A DNA stretch of 64,000 nt, taken from assembly GCF_018889955.1 (NCBI RefSeq), contig NZ_CP076545.1, positions 186,001 to 250,000 of the forward strand, written 5' to 3'. Below, in pieces: positions 51,432 to 60,369 of the stretch (position 1 is the first letter of the stretch; the number at the start of each line of letters is the position of its first letter). Both the position numbers and the translations under genes were made by a program. The DNA comes from Collinsella sp. zg1085. Its GTDB lineage: Bacteria; Actinomycetota; Coriobacteriia; Coriobacteriales; Coriobacteriaceae. The notes below the pieces were generated by a model. The model searched no databases, was not told the DNA's origin, and saw only the letters and a list, made by a program, of their open reading frames with translations.

Positions 51432-51456
51432 AAGCTCCCATTTCGGGAGCTTTTTT
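51432..51456 (+). terminator. Rho-independent terminator of tRNA-Leu(CAG)
   Basis: AAGCTCCC and GGGAGCTT form a perfect 8-bp stem with loop ATTTC, then TTTTTT. Confidence 0.9.
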
Positions 51457-51558
51457 GTTTCTTATTACCATCACGTGACAGATACATTCCTAGCATATTC
51501 TTGCAATGAGGATACTCACCGAACTGCTGTTGTGGCAGTCTTTGTTAAGCGAGGTTAC

Positions 51559-52809
51559 ATGAAACTCACGCACCTTCGTTCTGTTGACCCTGCGGTTGCG
51601 TCCGCAGTTGACCAAGAGCTTGACCGTCAACGCGGTACTATTGAGCTCATTGCATCTGAGAACTTTACAAGTCCCGCTGTTATTGAGGCAATGGGCACAG
51701 TATTGACAAATAAATATGCGGAAGGTTATCCCGGTCATCGCTACTATGGTGGTTGCGAAAAGGTTGACCTTGTTGAGGATTTAGCTCGTGAGCGGGCATG
51801 TAAACTGTTTGGCGCAGGCTATGCCAATGTACAGCCTCACTGTGGCGCAAATGCAAATTTAGCCGCCTATGCAGCGCTTATTCAGCCGGGGGATACCGTT
51901 TTAGGCATGAGTCTCGATGAAGGCGGCCACCTCACACATGGAAGTCCGGTAAATTTTTCGGGCAAACTGTATCGATTTGTTCCGTATCCGCTCAATCTTG
52001 AGACCGAAACTATTGACTACGATGAGCTGGAACGTCTTGCTCAAGCTGAGCGCCCTGCGCTTATTGTGGGCGGCGCATCAGCCTATCCGCGTCTCATTGA
52101 TTTCGAGCGCATGGCAGAGATTGCGCATCAGGTGGGTGCTAAGTTCATGGTTGATATGGCGCATATCGCGGGCCTGGTTGCTACTGGTCGTCACCCGTCT
52201 CCGGTACCTTATGCCGATGTAGTGACCTCAACAAGCCATAAGACTCTGCGCGGACCGCGCGGCGGCTTTATTCTAACCAACAACGAAGAGCTAGCAAAAG
52301 CTATTGACAAAGCAGTATTCCCAGGCACACAAGGTGGCCCTTTGATGCATGTTATTGCTGGTAAAGCGGTTGCTTTTGGCGAGGCTCTTCAGCCGTCGTT
52401 TGCTGAGTATACCGACCGGGTAATAGAAAATGCTGTTGCGATGGGCGAGGGACTGCAAGCAGGCGGACTGCGCTTGATTTCTGGTGGAACCGACAATCAT
52501 CTTTGCTTGGTTGATTTAAGTGCTGCAGACGTAACCGGAAAAGCTGCTGAGAAACTGCTTGAAGAAGCAGGTTTAACTGTCAATAAGAACTCAATTCCGG
52601 GTGAGCCACGCTCTCCGTTTGTGACAAGTGGTATTCGTGTAGGCTCGGCTGCCGGTACCACGCGCGGCTTCAACGCTGATGAGTTCCGTGAGATTGGTGA
52701 GCTTATCGCTCGCGTGGTCTTTAATGCAGAAAACGAAACCGTGCGTGCTGAGGTTCACGCACGTGTGATGGATATGCTCGGTGCGCACCCCTTGTATCCG
52801 GAGTTGTAA
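51559..52809 (+). CDS. glyA: Serine hydroxymethyltransferase
   Basis: GlyA converts serine and tetrahydrofolate to glycine and methylene-THF, the main one-carbon source. The 416-residue PLP enzyme has [20 protein letters not shown], then [17 protein letters not shown]. The PLP lysine is in [19 protein letters not shown] and [20 protein letters not shown] near the C-terminus. The ATG with GAGG six bases upstream yields the family-standard start [10 protein letters not shown]; 28 codons further upstream in frame are not supported. It is followed by a strong terminator and is a single-gene unit. Confidence 0.97.
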   Translation: MKLTHLRSVDPAVASAVDQELDRQRGTIELIASENFTSPAVIEAMGTVLTNKYAEGYPGHRYYGGCEKVDLVEDLARERACKLFGAGYANVQPHCGANANLAAYAALIQPGDTVLGMSLDEGGHLTHGSPVNFSGKLYRFVPYPLNLETETIDYDELERLAQAERPALIVGGASAYPRLIDFERMAEIAHQVGAKFMVDMAHIAGLVATGRHPSPVPYADVVTSTSHKTLRGPRGGFILTNNEELAKAIDKAVFPGTQGGPLMHVIAGKAVAFGEALQPSFAEYTDRVIENAVAMGEGLQAGGLRLISGGTDNHLCLVDLSAADVTGKAAEKLLEEAGLTVNKNSIPGEPRSPFVTSGIRVGSAAGTTRGFNADEFREIGELIARVVFNAENETVRAEVHARVMDMLGAHPLYPEL

Positions 52810-52849
52810 CGTGCGTAAATAAGTAGGATTATCTGCTGCGATAAGCTTA

Positions 52850-52889
52850 TGCGCGGTGGTCATTGAGATGTGGCTACCGCGCATTTTTT
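52850..52889 (+). terminator. Rho-independent terminator after glyA
   Basis: TGCGCGGTGG pairs with CTACCGCGCA and is followed by TTTTTT. Confidence 0.88.
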
Positions 52890-52961
52890 AGATACCGAGA
52901 AAGATACTAGTTAAAGCAAGTTTTACTGCTTTTTATCGCGAGATAAGCTTATGTATCAAAA

Positions 52962-53135
52962 CTAACTCCAGAAACCTTCTTCTTCATCGGAGTTTTTGGG
53001 TCCACGGTCAACATACATTTGATGGGTGCGATGCTCGAGAATGGCGGCAATAAGCGCAAAAACCACAATGCCGCCTATAAAAAGTACGGCAAAACCTGAC
53101 CGAGTATTAAAGAGAAAGTTAAAAATATCGTCCAT
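52962..53135 (-). CDS. Small conserved-type membrane protein (57 aa)
   Basis: The minus strand encodes a 57-residue protein: [19 protein letters not shown] begins it, one hydrophobic helix ([19 protein letters not shown]) follows, then a charged tail [20 protein letters not shown] and GFWS. AAGG lies six nt before the ATG. The pattern N-x-LFNTRSGF plus a basic-acidic cytoplasmic tail recalls small proteins seen near serS in Coriobacteriia. No function is known. It is divergent from serS and has no other gene on its strand nearby. Confidence 0.6.
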   Translation of the reverse strand: MDDIFNFLFNTRSGFAVLFIGGIVVFALIAAILEHRTHQMYVDRGPKNSDEEEGFWS

Positions 53136-53225
53136 CTGGTGCCTTCTTGCATTCTAAACTATCGGCGAACGTCTACCAGTATATACTTGCTGAAGCAAAT
53201 TCCTGAGCATGAACTGGAGGCAAGG

Positions 53226-54518
53226 ATGCTTGACATTAAATTTGTTCGCGAGAACCCCGATCTTGTTGATAGCGCTATGGCGAATCGTCAGACCTCGTGG
53301 GATCGTGTTCATTTTTTCGCGCTTGATGGAGAGCGCCGTCTGGTTATTACTGAGGTAGAAGAGTTGCAGGCTACACGCAACGCTGAATCAAAAAAGATTG
53401 GTCAGCTTATGCGTGAGGGTAAAAAGGGTGAGGCAGACGCTGCAAAAGAAGCGGTTCGCTTGGTTAACGAGAAAATTGAGACGCTTGCTGCGCGGCGCAC
53501 TCAACTTGAGGCTGAATTAGACACCTTTATGGCTCATTTGCCTAATTTACCAGGAGAGGCTACTCCGGTTGGTGTTAATGAGGACGAGAATCCCGAGCTT
53601 CGCCGCTGTGGTGAACCTCGCGATTTTGCTGCTGAGGGGTTTGAACCAAAAGCGCACTGGGATTTGGGAACCGAGCTAGGTATTCTTGATTTTGAACGCG
53701 GCAATAAGCTGTCGGGTAGTCGTTTTACCGTGCTTGGTGGTGCAGGTGCACGGTTAGAACGTGCGCTTATCAATTACTTCTTAGATGTGCATACGAGCCG
53801 CGGCTTCAAAGAGTGGTGGCCGCCTATTGTAGTTAAACGCCAGACTATGTTTGGAACCGGTCAGTTGCCTAAATTTGAAGAGGATGCTTATCACGTGGGC
53901 GAGGACGAATTTTTGATTCCTACTGCTGAGGTAGTGTTAACCAATTTACACGCCAGTGAAGTCTTGGACGCCAATACGCTGCCGCGTCGCTATACCGCGT
54001 TTACCCCGTGTTTTCGCGAAGAGGCTGGGTCTGCAGGTCGTGATACGCGTGGTATTATTCGCCAGCATCAGTTTGATAAAGTTGAGATGGTTAAGTTTGC
54101 TACGCCTGAGCAGTCAGACGAGGAGCTTGAGTCTATGACTGCCGAGGCGGAGTATCTGCTGCAGCAGCTTGAACTGCCGTATCGCGTTATTGCGCTTTGC
54201 ACCGGCGATTTGGGATTTTCGGCGCGTCAGACCTATGACGTAGAGGTTTGGTTGCCCAGTTATAATGCATATAAAGAGATTTCTTCGTGCTCGAACTGCG
54301 GGGACTTTCAGGCGCGTCGTGCCAATATAAAGTATCGCGACCCTGAGCAGTTCAAAGGCACGCGCTTTGTGCATACATTGAACGGATCGGGTTTGCCGGC
54401 TGGACGCACTATGGCAGCTATTTTGGAGAACTATCAGCAGGCAGATGGCACTGTGGTGGTGCCTAAGGTCTTGCGTCCATATATAGGATGCGACGTTATT
54501 AGCGCTGAGGAGCTATAA
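53226..54518 (+). CDS. serS: Seryl-tRNA synthetase
   Basis: SerS charges tRNA-Ser. The 430-residue class II enzyme starts [18 protein letters not shown], with the long N-terminal coiled-coil tRNA arm (residues ~30-100). Motif 2 appears as [22 protein letters not shown] and motif 3 as [19 protein letters not shown]. The start has GGAGG shortly before the ATG; 29 in-frame codons upstream are unsupported. A strong terminator follows about 135 nt after the stop. It is a stand-alone gene. Confidence 0.97.
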   Translation: MLDIKFVRENPDLVDSAMANRQTSWDRVHFFALDGERRLVITEVEELQATRNAESKKIGQLMREGKKGEADAAKEAVRLVNEKIETLAARRTQLEAELDTFMAHLPNLPGEATPVGVNEDENPELRRCGEPRDFAAEGFEPKAHWDLGTELGILDFERGNKLSGSRFTVLGGAGARLERALINYFLDVHTSRGFKEWWPPIVVKRQTMFGTGQLPKFEEDAYHVGEDEFLIPTAEVVLTNLHASEVLDANTLPRRYTAFTPCFREEAGSAGRDTRGIIRQHQFDKVEMVKFATPEQSDEELESMTAEAEYLLQQLELPYRVIALCTGDLGFSARQTYDVEVWLPSYNAYKEISSCSNCGDFQARRANIKYRDPEQFKGTRFVHTLNGSGLPAGRTMAAILENYQQADGTVVVPKVLRPYIGCDVISAEEL

Positions 54519-54653
54519 GCTCGATATGTGCGAGATGAGCTGCAAATCATAGGGTGGCATATCCGTACTGAAGTGGAATGAGCGTATTGCAATCAGTAGG
54601 GGATGTTTTCGCAATCTAAAGCCTTGGCGTGGTGAGGTACTGATTGTTTGATA

Positions 54654-54680
54654 AAGCGGACATCTGGGATGTCCGCTTTT
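54654..54680 (+). terminator. Rho-independent terminator after serS
   Basis: AAGCGGACATC and GATGTCCGCTT form a perfect 11-bp stem with loop TGG, followed by TT and GC. Confidence 0.85.
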
Positions 54681-54711
54681 GCTATGAAGAGATGAAGAAT
54701 TTCAAAAAATA

Positions 54712-54752
54712 CGAACACATGTTCTTATTTTTGATATACTATCTATATCAAA
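54712..54752 (+). promoter_or_regulatory. Candidate LexA (SOS) box and a second palindrome over the promoter of the 112-aa gene
   Basis: CGAACACATGTTCT (54712-54725) fits the Gram-positive LexA consensus CGAAC-N4-GTTCG at all but the last base. Five bases later, TTTGATATA-N5-TATATCAAA (54730-54752) is a perfect 9-bp inverted repeat that overlaps the TATACT -10. Together they suggest LexA repression plus a second regulator at the same promoter. Confidence 0.6.
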
Positions 54753-54770
54753 CATACGTTTGGAGGAGAG

Positions 54771-55109
54771 ATGAAAGCCCTATTTGAGCCAGCAGCTATA
54801 TTGCATGAATCACGGGTGCAAGAAGACCATGTCAAAATATGGTGCCACACTACAGCAGAGGGAGCATTTGAGCTTCATCAGCTTAATGAGGGGCCACTTG
54901 CTCATTGGTGCTTTGATACAAGCCCTTATGAATACGTTATAGGCGTTGATGCTCAGCCTGCTGCGTATGCAGCAGAGCGCTTGGGGCTTGAAGGCGCTCA
55001 TGCTCTCCCTCGTATGTTTGCGGCACTTTGCATGGAAGCAGATGCTTGCTTGGTAGTTTGTGACCTGTTTGATGAGCTTACCGTGCCTGTTTATGAGAAG
55101 GAGCTATAG
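54771..55109 (+). CDS. Hypothetical protein (112 aa) with SOS-type promoter
   Basis: A 112-residue soluble acidic protein. It has VKIWCHTTAEGAFELHQLNE, then AHWCFDTSPYEYVIGVDAQP and DACLVVCDLFDELTV; no membrane segment, signal peptide or known motif. GGAGGAG precedes the ATG. Its promoter carries a LexA-like box and a second palindrome, so it may belong to a damage response. It is alone, between the serS terminator and the toxin-antitoxin pair; no DNA polymerase or recombinase is next to it. I do not recognise the family. Confidence 0.7.
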   Translation: MKALFEPAAILHESRVQEDHVKIWCHTTAEGAFELHQLNEGPLAHWCFDTSPYEYVIGVDAQPAAYAAERLGLEGAHALPRMFAALCMEADACLVVCDLFDELTVPVYEKEL

Positions 55110-55376
55110 CGTGTTTATGTTGCGGGCGTATTTGAGGGCATATTGTGTGGCGGTGCGCAAGCAGCCTGAGATTTTCAATCTGTCTGGATAAGTGTCACAG
55201 AGCTATATGTATTGTCAGCGGCTATTAGTTTTTGTTGTAGACATCAACTTCGATAACCACATTACGAAAACCGTTTAGCAGAACTAGGTAGAGCCATGGA
55301 TGAACTGATTGTAAAAATGTAGTTGATTTCGAGGGTTTAGCGGTAGAGATTGAGATAGCCACTCGCATCAAAATGA
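55110..55376. other. Intergenic stretch before the toxin-antitoxin operon
   Basis: Short open frames in this stretch (for example one ending DFEGLAVEIEIATRIKMIAF) lack ribosome binding sites and may be remnants of a decayed gene. Nothing else is recognised. Confidence 0.3.
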
Positions 55377-55405
55377 TTGCATTTGTTTAACTTTTGCGTT
55401 ACAAT
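55377..55405 (+). promoter_or_regulatory. Promoter of the dinJ-yafQ operon
   Basis: TTGCAT and TACAAT are separated by exactly 17 nt. The start codon of the antitoxin lies about 24 nt after the -10. Confidence 0.75.
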
Positions 55406-55428
55406 ACAAGCAACAGGAGGTGGCTAAG

Positions 55429-55719
55429 TTGGCTAAAACAGCAAATATCAATCTCAGGATCGAACCTCAGGTCAAACGGGATGCTGAGGCGATTTTTGAA
55501 AGCTTTGGGATTTCGGTTACTGATGCGATTAACATCTTTTTGCATCAGTCCATCATGGAGCAGGGTTTTCCGTTTGCGATTCAGCGTCCCAGATATAACG
55601 CAGAAACCGAAGCAGCTCTGCAAGAAGCACGCGATATTCTTTCAGGAAAGATTCCAGCCAAGTCGTATGGTTCAGCCAGAGAGCTCTTTGCTGACTTGGA
55701 TCTGGAAGCTGAAGAATAA
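55429..55719 (+). CDS. dinJ: RelB/DinJ-family antitoxin
   Basis: A 96-residue ribbon-helix-helix antitoxin. Its DNA-binding segment is NINLRIEPQVKRDAEAIFES, followed by SVTDAINIFLHQSI, the canonical DinJ pattern, and then the GFPF(A)I toxin-binding region. The C-terminal part is acidic, ending DLDLEAEE. The TTG start has AGGAGG eight bases upstream; a GTG three codons earlier is too close to the SD. It is followed by the YafQ toxin after 2 nt and likely autoregulates from the strong promoter upstream. Confidence 0.9.
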   Translation: MAKTANINLRIEPQVKRDAEAIFESFGISVTDAINIFLHQSIMEQGFPFAIQRPRYNAETEAALQEARDILSGKIPAKSYGSARELFADLDLEAEE

Positions 55720-55721
55720 TC

Positions 55722-56000
55722 ATGTTAGAGCTTCGCGCGACATCCAAGTTTCGCAAGGACTATAAGCGCATCGAGAAACGCGGCTATAATTTGGCTTTGC
55801 TTGAAGCGGTTCTGGAAAAGCTTCTCAACCAAGAACCGTTAGAAGCAAGGTATAAAGACCATGCCCTCACCGGCTCCTACGCAGGCTTTAGAGAATGTCA
55901 TATCCAGCCTGACTGGCTTTTTATCTATGCGGTCGAAAAAGACCAGCTCATTCTTGTTGCTGCCGGCACAGGCACACATGCCGATTTATTCAACATGTAA
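55722..56000 (+). CDS. yafQ: YafQ-family mRNA interferase toxin
   Basis: A 92-residue RelE-superfamily endoribonuclease that cuts mRNA at the ribosome. The catalytic set visible in YafQ proteins is present: KDHALTGSYAGFRECHIQPD, DWLFIYAVEKDQLIL, and the terminal GTGTHADLFNM, giving the His/Asp residues used for catalysis. It begins 2 nt after the antitoxin stop and relies on coupling. All key residues are intact, so the system is presumably active. Confidence 0.92.
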   Translation: MLELRATSKFRKDYKRIEKRGYNLALLEAVLEKLLNQEPLEARYKDHALTGSYAGFRECHIQPDWLFIYAVEKDQLILVAAGTGTHADLFNM

Positions 56001-56003
56001 GTC

Positions 56004-56033
56004 ATAAAGTCGCTCGGAAACGGGTGACTTTAT
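56004..56033 (+). terminator. Terminator-like hairpin after yafQ
   Basis: ATAAAGTCGC pairs with GTGACTTTAT (one G-U pair), followed by TGTCTTAT. The T-tract is weak. Confidence 0.5.
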
Positions 56034-56078
56034 TGTCTTATAAGCCGAGATTTATCAACCAGTATTGTTCACTAGCAC

Positions 56079-56113
56079 CAAAAAAGCCTGAGATGAGAAA
56101 ACACCTCAGGCTT
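56079..56113 (-). terminator. Terminator of the minus-strand surface-protein gene
   Basis: AAGCCTGAG and CTCAGGCTT form a perfect 9-bp stem; on the minus strand it is followed by TTTTTT. Confidence 0.85.
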
Positions 56114-56197
56114 AGAACGATAATTGCGGCTTAGCTATAGCAGTCTAATGGGTCCAGCGTATAACCAAGGTTCAGGAGAAGCAAGACATGGCTGTTC

Positions 56198-59146
56198 TTA
56201 GAAGCGACGACGCTGTGTTGCAGCTGCAAAGGCACCCGCGATTGTTGCAGTAAGACCGCCAAGACCTGCAAACGCGCTGGCAAATACATTCATGTCGTTT
56301 GTTTTAGGGAGCATCTTGCGTGGCTTTGATGGCTTGTTCAAATGCTTTTGCTTATCTGCTGTAGAGCCTGACCCAGAGTTAAGCGTGTTTGGATGATTTG
56401 AATCTATATGGGGTTTGTCCGTGGATTCTGTCTCAGTTTCCGTATTGCTGGGAGTGCCGGCAGAAGTATTATTCGCTGTAGGTTGTCCGCCGTTGCTAGG
56501 AGTACCGCTTCCCTCAGGTTGATTAGTGTGCTCGGCGCTACCTGTAGCAGGAGCTACCTCAAATACTGCATTGAGGCGAAGATTGCGGCTCACCGGCATG
56601 GTGGCAAAATTGAAAACAACCGGCATATCGTCAGCGGCTCGGTCTGTTGGTGCAATAACCCAGTGCTTAAAGACATATCCGGGCTTTTGAGGGTCAGTTG
56701 GCTTTTGGGCAAAGCCTCCCTCTTTAATAGTCTGTACGGCACCATAAGGTTTATCATCAACATAGAAGCTTACGGTATAGGAAGCTAAAGGCTGCGTTCC
56801 TGATTCGTTACCATTCGAGGTACCGGGGGTATTGCCATCAGCTGTGTTTACGCTACTGCTGCCAGGATTGGCACCGGTTCCTGCAACTATGTTTAGCTCA
56901 TCGGCGCGAACAACCACGTTGGACGAAACAGCGTCACCGCCGGTGCCAAGCCTGCCGGTAACGGTTACTGTGCCTGCGTTAGAGGCATCTCCGCCCCGAG
57001 CTGTGAGTGTTGCAACATCAATGGTACCGGTTCCGTCAATGCCTCGACCAGCAGTATTTTGGGCTGCATTTCCGCCGCGTGCGTCAAGAGCACCCTTGCC
57101 GGTAATGCTTGAACCTTCAGCCATGACAACACCGTTGCCGCCTTGCGTGGCATAAACGGGGTTAACAAGGCCGCCCTGAACGAGCAGCGATGAGCCTTCT
57201 GCAAGCTTGAGTTTGGCATCACGTTCAAGATGCATGCCGTCTTGCCCAGCAAGTGAAGCTGCGCCCTCCTCGGCTTGAATGAGGTTGGCCCCCTGAACGC
57301 TGACCTCACCTTGTATAACTACAGGGCTCTTAGGTGTTGGGGCGTCTGCATTGCCATCGGTGAGATAGTGTGCTGAGCTATCAAGTTCAAGGTTTTCCAT
57401 AGTTGAGCCGTCGTGGAAGGTTACGGTATTGGTAGTAGTTGCATCTTCGCCAGATAAGGTGCCGTGCACGTCAAGCGGTCCAAAAACAACTGAGTCAACG
57501 AGCTTGAGCTTGGCTCCCTTTTCAACAATAACGCGAACGCTCGAGTTGATTTTCATGTTATGCAAGGTGACATTGGCACCGGCGGGGATTGTTAAGGTTT
57601 CAGAGGCGTATGCCCGCTCCCCACTGCCAATCTGACCATAGACACCACTTTCGTGGCTACCGTAGATATTTGCAAGATGAGTGGGCACAACAGCATTGCC
57701 TGTAGTAGGTATGCTGTAGGGTTCCATGTCCCAATCTTTATGGGCACTATCAAGCTGTGCAAAGCGCTCAGCTAAACTTTCTTTGCCACTGTAAATGCGC
57801 AATGGAATTGGATTTGAGCGAGCACTGCGAACACCGTCGCTTACCACCGCAGTGACCTGATAGGTTCCGGGTGTATCAGGCTGACCATTTACATACACTT
57901 TGTCATATATGAGCGAGGCGTTCATGCCGCTGCCAGCAGGGCTAATTTCAAAGCTTACTCTGGCGTTGGGGTTGCTCCGCTGGAAATCAAGAATACCAAC
58001 TGCAGGAGTTTCACCTTCAGCAACTTTGAGAGTTAATTTATTAGTTGCGGTATTGGCAGATAGGTTTCCGCTGCTACCTCCACTGGCGCTTGCGCGCATC
58101 ATAAACGGCTGCGCGCTTGCAGACCGCATAGCGGGTGAATGAGATGCGGTAGGTGAGCCAGATTTGCCTGTTACTGAAACATATGCTTGGAGTTCACCCT
58201 CAAGAATAGCTTTAATGGGCTCAACAACAGAAATAGTAAACACTTTAGATGTGCTATCTTCTTGCCCGTCATCTTTGGTGACGTGCGCTGTGAGTGTGAT
58301 GGTGTAGGAGCCAGCTTTGAGCGCGGTACCACCAAGGCTTAGCTGGCCTTGGACGACAGAGGCAGTAAGACCTGAGGCAGTATCGCTGATAGAGGCAGTT
58401 ACTGTAGCGCTAGATGCTTTGGTACCCTCAAGTGTATAAGCAACAGTTTGTGATGCAGCACTGCCTTTAACAAGAGTAGTAAGCTGAGTTTCTTGAACGC
58501 TCAAAGCAAGTGGTGCATAGACATCCGCCGCAGGTATGCCCGTATTGGTGGGTTCGGTTGTGTTGCCGGTGTAGGTGGCAGACCCGTTATTCTCTATTTT
58601 GCCTGTTTCAAACGTGCAGTTTTCAAATATTGCGGTACCGTTTATCACAGGTGTATTAGAGAAGTTAACATTGCTAAAGCGAACGGTTGCACCTTTCTCA
58701 ACCCTAACGTTGGCACCAACCCAATCTGTCCGGCGTGGCGAGCGGTAAAAGTTAATGTGGTCAACGGTAATATTTGATCCAGAGGCAAACACAACATTGG
58801 TTTCGTTGGCATAACCAAAATTAACCATTTTAGGCTGAGACGGAAATCTTCCATAGCCTTCGAGGCGTGTAATGCTGGCGGGGAAGGTGATGGTTCCAGA
58901 CTCGGTTACATCTGTGGTCATACGAATAACATTGGCATGTTTGCCAATCGCTGTTTCAAGCTGGCGCGCAAAATTAGGATAATTATCTGAATAGGTGTAG
59001 ATAACATCTTCTTGTGCACTACGCTCGGCAATTGCCACTGGTTGGGCAATTGCGTCATCTGCATGTACAAAGCTGAGTGGTGCTCCTAAGCCTGCAACTA
59101 TGGCAGCGGCAGCTATTGCACCCCGAAAAGCTCGGCTGTTGTGCAT
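56198..59146 (-). CDS. LPXTG-type wall-anchored adhesin-like protein (LPKTN signal)
   Basis: A 982-residue exported surface protein. A Sec signal peptide covers residues 1 to about 30 (FVHADDA). The next ~180 residues resemble right-handed beta-helix or fragment-like repeats (SNITVDHINFYRSPRRTDWV). An Ig/cadherin-like domain lies at about 215-315 and a further beta-helix-like repeat stretch at ~500-800 (short sequences such as GNGVVMAEGSSITGKGALD). An InlB-type B repeat follows at ~800-880 (SFYVDDKPYGAVQTIKEGGF) before a Ser/Thr/Asn/Pro-rich wall-spanning region. The sortase motif is LPKTND at residue 946, before a helix and RRRF. No enzymatic motif is seen; adhesion is the likely role. Confidence 0.88.
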   Translation of the reverse strand: MHNSRAFRGAIAAAAIVAGLGAPLSFVHADDAIAQPVAIAERSAQEDVIYTYSDNYPNFARQLETAIGKHANVIRMTTDVTESGTITFPASITRLEGYGRFPSQPKMVNFGYANETNVVFASGSNITVDHINFYRSPRRTDWVGANVRVEKGATVRFSNVNFSNTPVINGTAIFENCTFETGKIENNGSATYTGNTTEPTNTGIPAADVYAPLALSVQETQLTTLVKGSAASQTVAYTLEGTKASSATVTASISDTASGLTASVVQGQLSLGGTALKAGSYTITLTAHVTKDDGQEDSTSKVFTISVVEPIKAILEGELQAYVSVTGKSGSPTASHSPAMRSASAQPFMMRASASGGSSGNLSANTATNKLTLKVAEGETPAVGILDFQRSNPNARVSFEISPAGSGMNASLIYDKVYVNGQPDTPGTYQVTAVVSDGVRSARSNPIPLRIYSGKESLAERFAQLDSAHKDWDMEPYSIPTTGNAVVPTHLANIYGSHESGVYGQIGSGERAYASETLTIPAGANVTLHNMKINSSVRVIVEKGAKLKLVDSVVFGPLDVHGTLSGEDATTTNTVTFHDGSTMENLELDSSAHYLTDGNADAPTPKSPVVIQGEVSVQGANLIQAEEGAASLAGQDGMHLERDAKLKLAEGSSLLVQGGLVNPVYATQGGNGVVMAEGSSITGKGALDARGGNAAQNTAGRGIDGTGTIDVATLTARGGDASNAGTVTVTGRLGTGGDAVSSNVVVRADELNIVAGTGANPGSSSVNTADGNTPGTSNGNESGTQPLASYTVSFYVDDKPYGAVQTIKEGGFAQKPTDPQKPGYVFKHWVIAPTDRAADDMPVVFNFATMPVSRNLRLNAVFEVAPATGSAEHTNQPEGSGTPSNGGQPTANNTSAGTPSNTETETESTDKPHIDSNHPNTLNSGSGSTADKQKHLNKPSKPRKMLPKTNDMNVFASAFAGLGGLTATIAGAFAAATQRRRF

Positions 59147-59276
59147 GAAACCTCCTTCAATTGAGTGTGCTTATCCTCTGTTAACGATACAGAGTGATAC
59201 ATATTGTAAGCCGTATCTAACAAATTAGGTAAAAGTTAAATAGTGGTAACATATAAACAATATTATTCATTTCCTG

Positions 59277-60251
59277 ATGTATCTTCCTGAATTGAGAGAG
59301 ATGTTTACAACACTTGAGTTTTTTGCCTGCGATACCATGTGCTTTTTGACTGCGGAAGGAGAGTGTGCTGCTGAGGCTCTGCACGCTGCCGAGACACTCT
59401 GTCATTGGTACGAACACCTGTTGAGTGAGTTTATTGACGGTACAGATATTTCGCGCATCAATAATACGGGCGGCTATCCGGTTGAGGTGCATCCTGAGGT
59501 AGCACACCTACTTGAGTTGTCGCTTAGTTATTGCGAGGCGTCGGGCGGGCGCTTTGATATTACAGCTGAGCCACTTGCCCGTTTGTGGAACTATCACACG
59601 GCACAACTCCCTTCGCCTTCAATGGTAGAAGAGGCAAAACAGCACGTTAATTATCGTGGTGTGCACGTCAGGGATAATCGGGTTTGGCTTGATGATGCAC
59701 AGGCGTGCATTACTTTGGGCGGTACGGCGAAAGGATATATTGCAGATAAGATGCGTGAGCTGCTGATTTGCAGAGGTCAAGAGCGTGGCATGGTCAATTT
59801 GGGCGGCAATATTGCAATTTTTGGAGAGCGTAGCGATGGGTTTCCTTGGGAAGTAGTTCTTGACAATCCAGCACAAGCGGGAAGCCCAGTGGCAATTCTT
59901 GATGTTGGGCCACTAGCCGTAGTAACAAGCGGTGTATCTGAACGTTTTTTTAAAATAGACGGAGAGCGCTACCATCATATTGTGGATGTGAGTACAGGGT
60001 ATCCAGCAAAGACCGACATTCTATCCGTGACAGTTATTGATTCATCAGCCATGCGTGCCGAAGGCTTTTCTACTACACTGTTATTGGCGGGTTCAAAAGA
60101 GGCGTACCGCATGGCGATACGAGAAGGTCTTGAACTTCTTATTGTTCGAGATGATGGGCTGATTATAACAAGCCCTGGTCTTATTTCTGGAGAACCACGT
60201 ACGGCAGCAGCAATTTTTGGTGTGGTATTGCCCGTGTGGCAGTTATTCTAA
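59277..60251 (+). CDS. apbE: FAD:protein FMN transferase (ApbE family)
   Basis: A flavin transferase of up to 324 residues that attaches FMN covalently to threonine in target proteins. LEFFACDTMCF opens the fold, GGTAKGYIADKM is the FAD-binding motif, and MVNLGGNIAIFG and YHHIVDVSTGYPAKT match conserved family blocks. The metal-site segment reads SAMRAEGFSTTLLLAG, with Glu where the usual Asp-Ala-x-(S/T)-T occurs. No signal peptide or lipobox is seen, so this is probably a cytoplasmic form. The start is uncertain: neither the ATG used here nor another eight codons later has a good SD. Confidence 0.85.
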   Translation: MYLPELREMFTTLEFFACDTMCFLTAEGECAAEALHAAETLCHWYEHLLSEFIDGTDISRINNTGGYPVEVHPEVAHLLELSLSYCEASGGRFDITAEPLARLWNYHTAQLPSPSMVEEAKQHVNYRGVHVRDNRVWLDDAQACITLGGTAKGYIADKMRELLICRGQERGMVNLGGNIAIFGERSDGFPWEVVLDNPAQAGSPVAILDVGPLAVVTSGVSERFFKIDGERYHHIVDVSTGYPAKTDILSVTVIDSSAMRAEGFSTTLLLAGSKEAYRMAIREGLELLIVRDDGLIITSPGLISGEPRTAAAIFGVVLPVWQLF

Positions 60252-60369
60252 GTACAATGTGTTGATGGTGCTCACTATGCTGATGATACTCACATGCAAA
60301 CTGCTGCATTTCAGTTTTACATGCGCACTACTCATACCAGCTGCTAACCATCTGCAAACTTCAAAGAAA

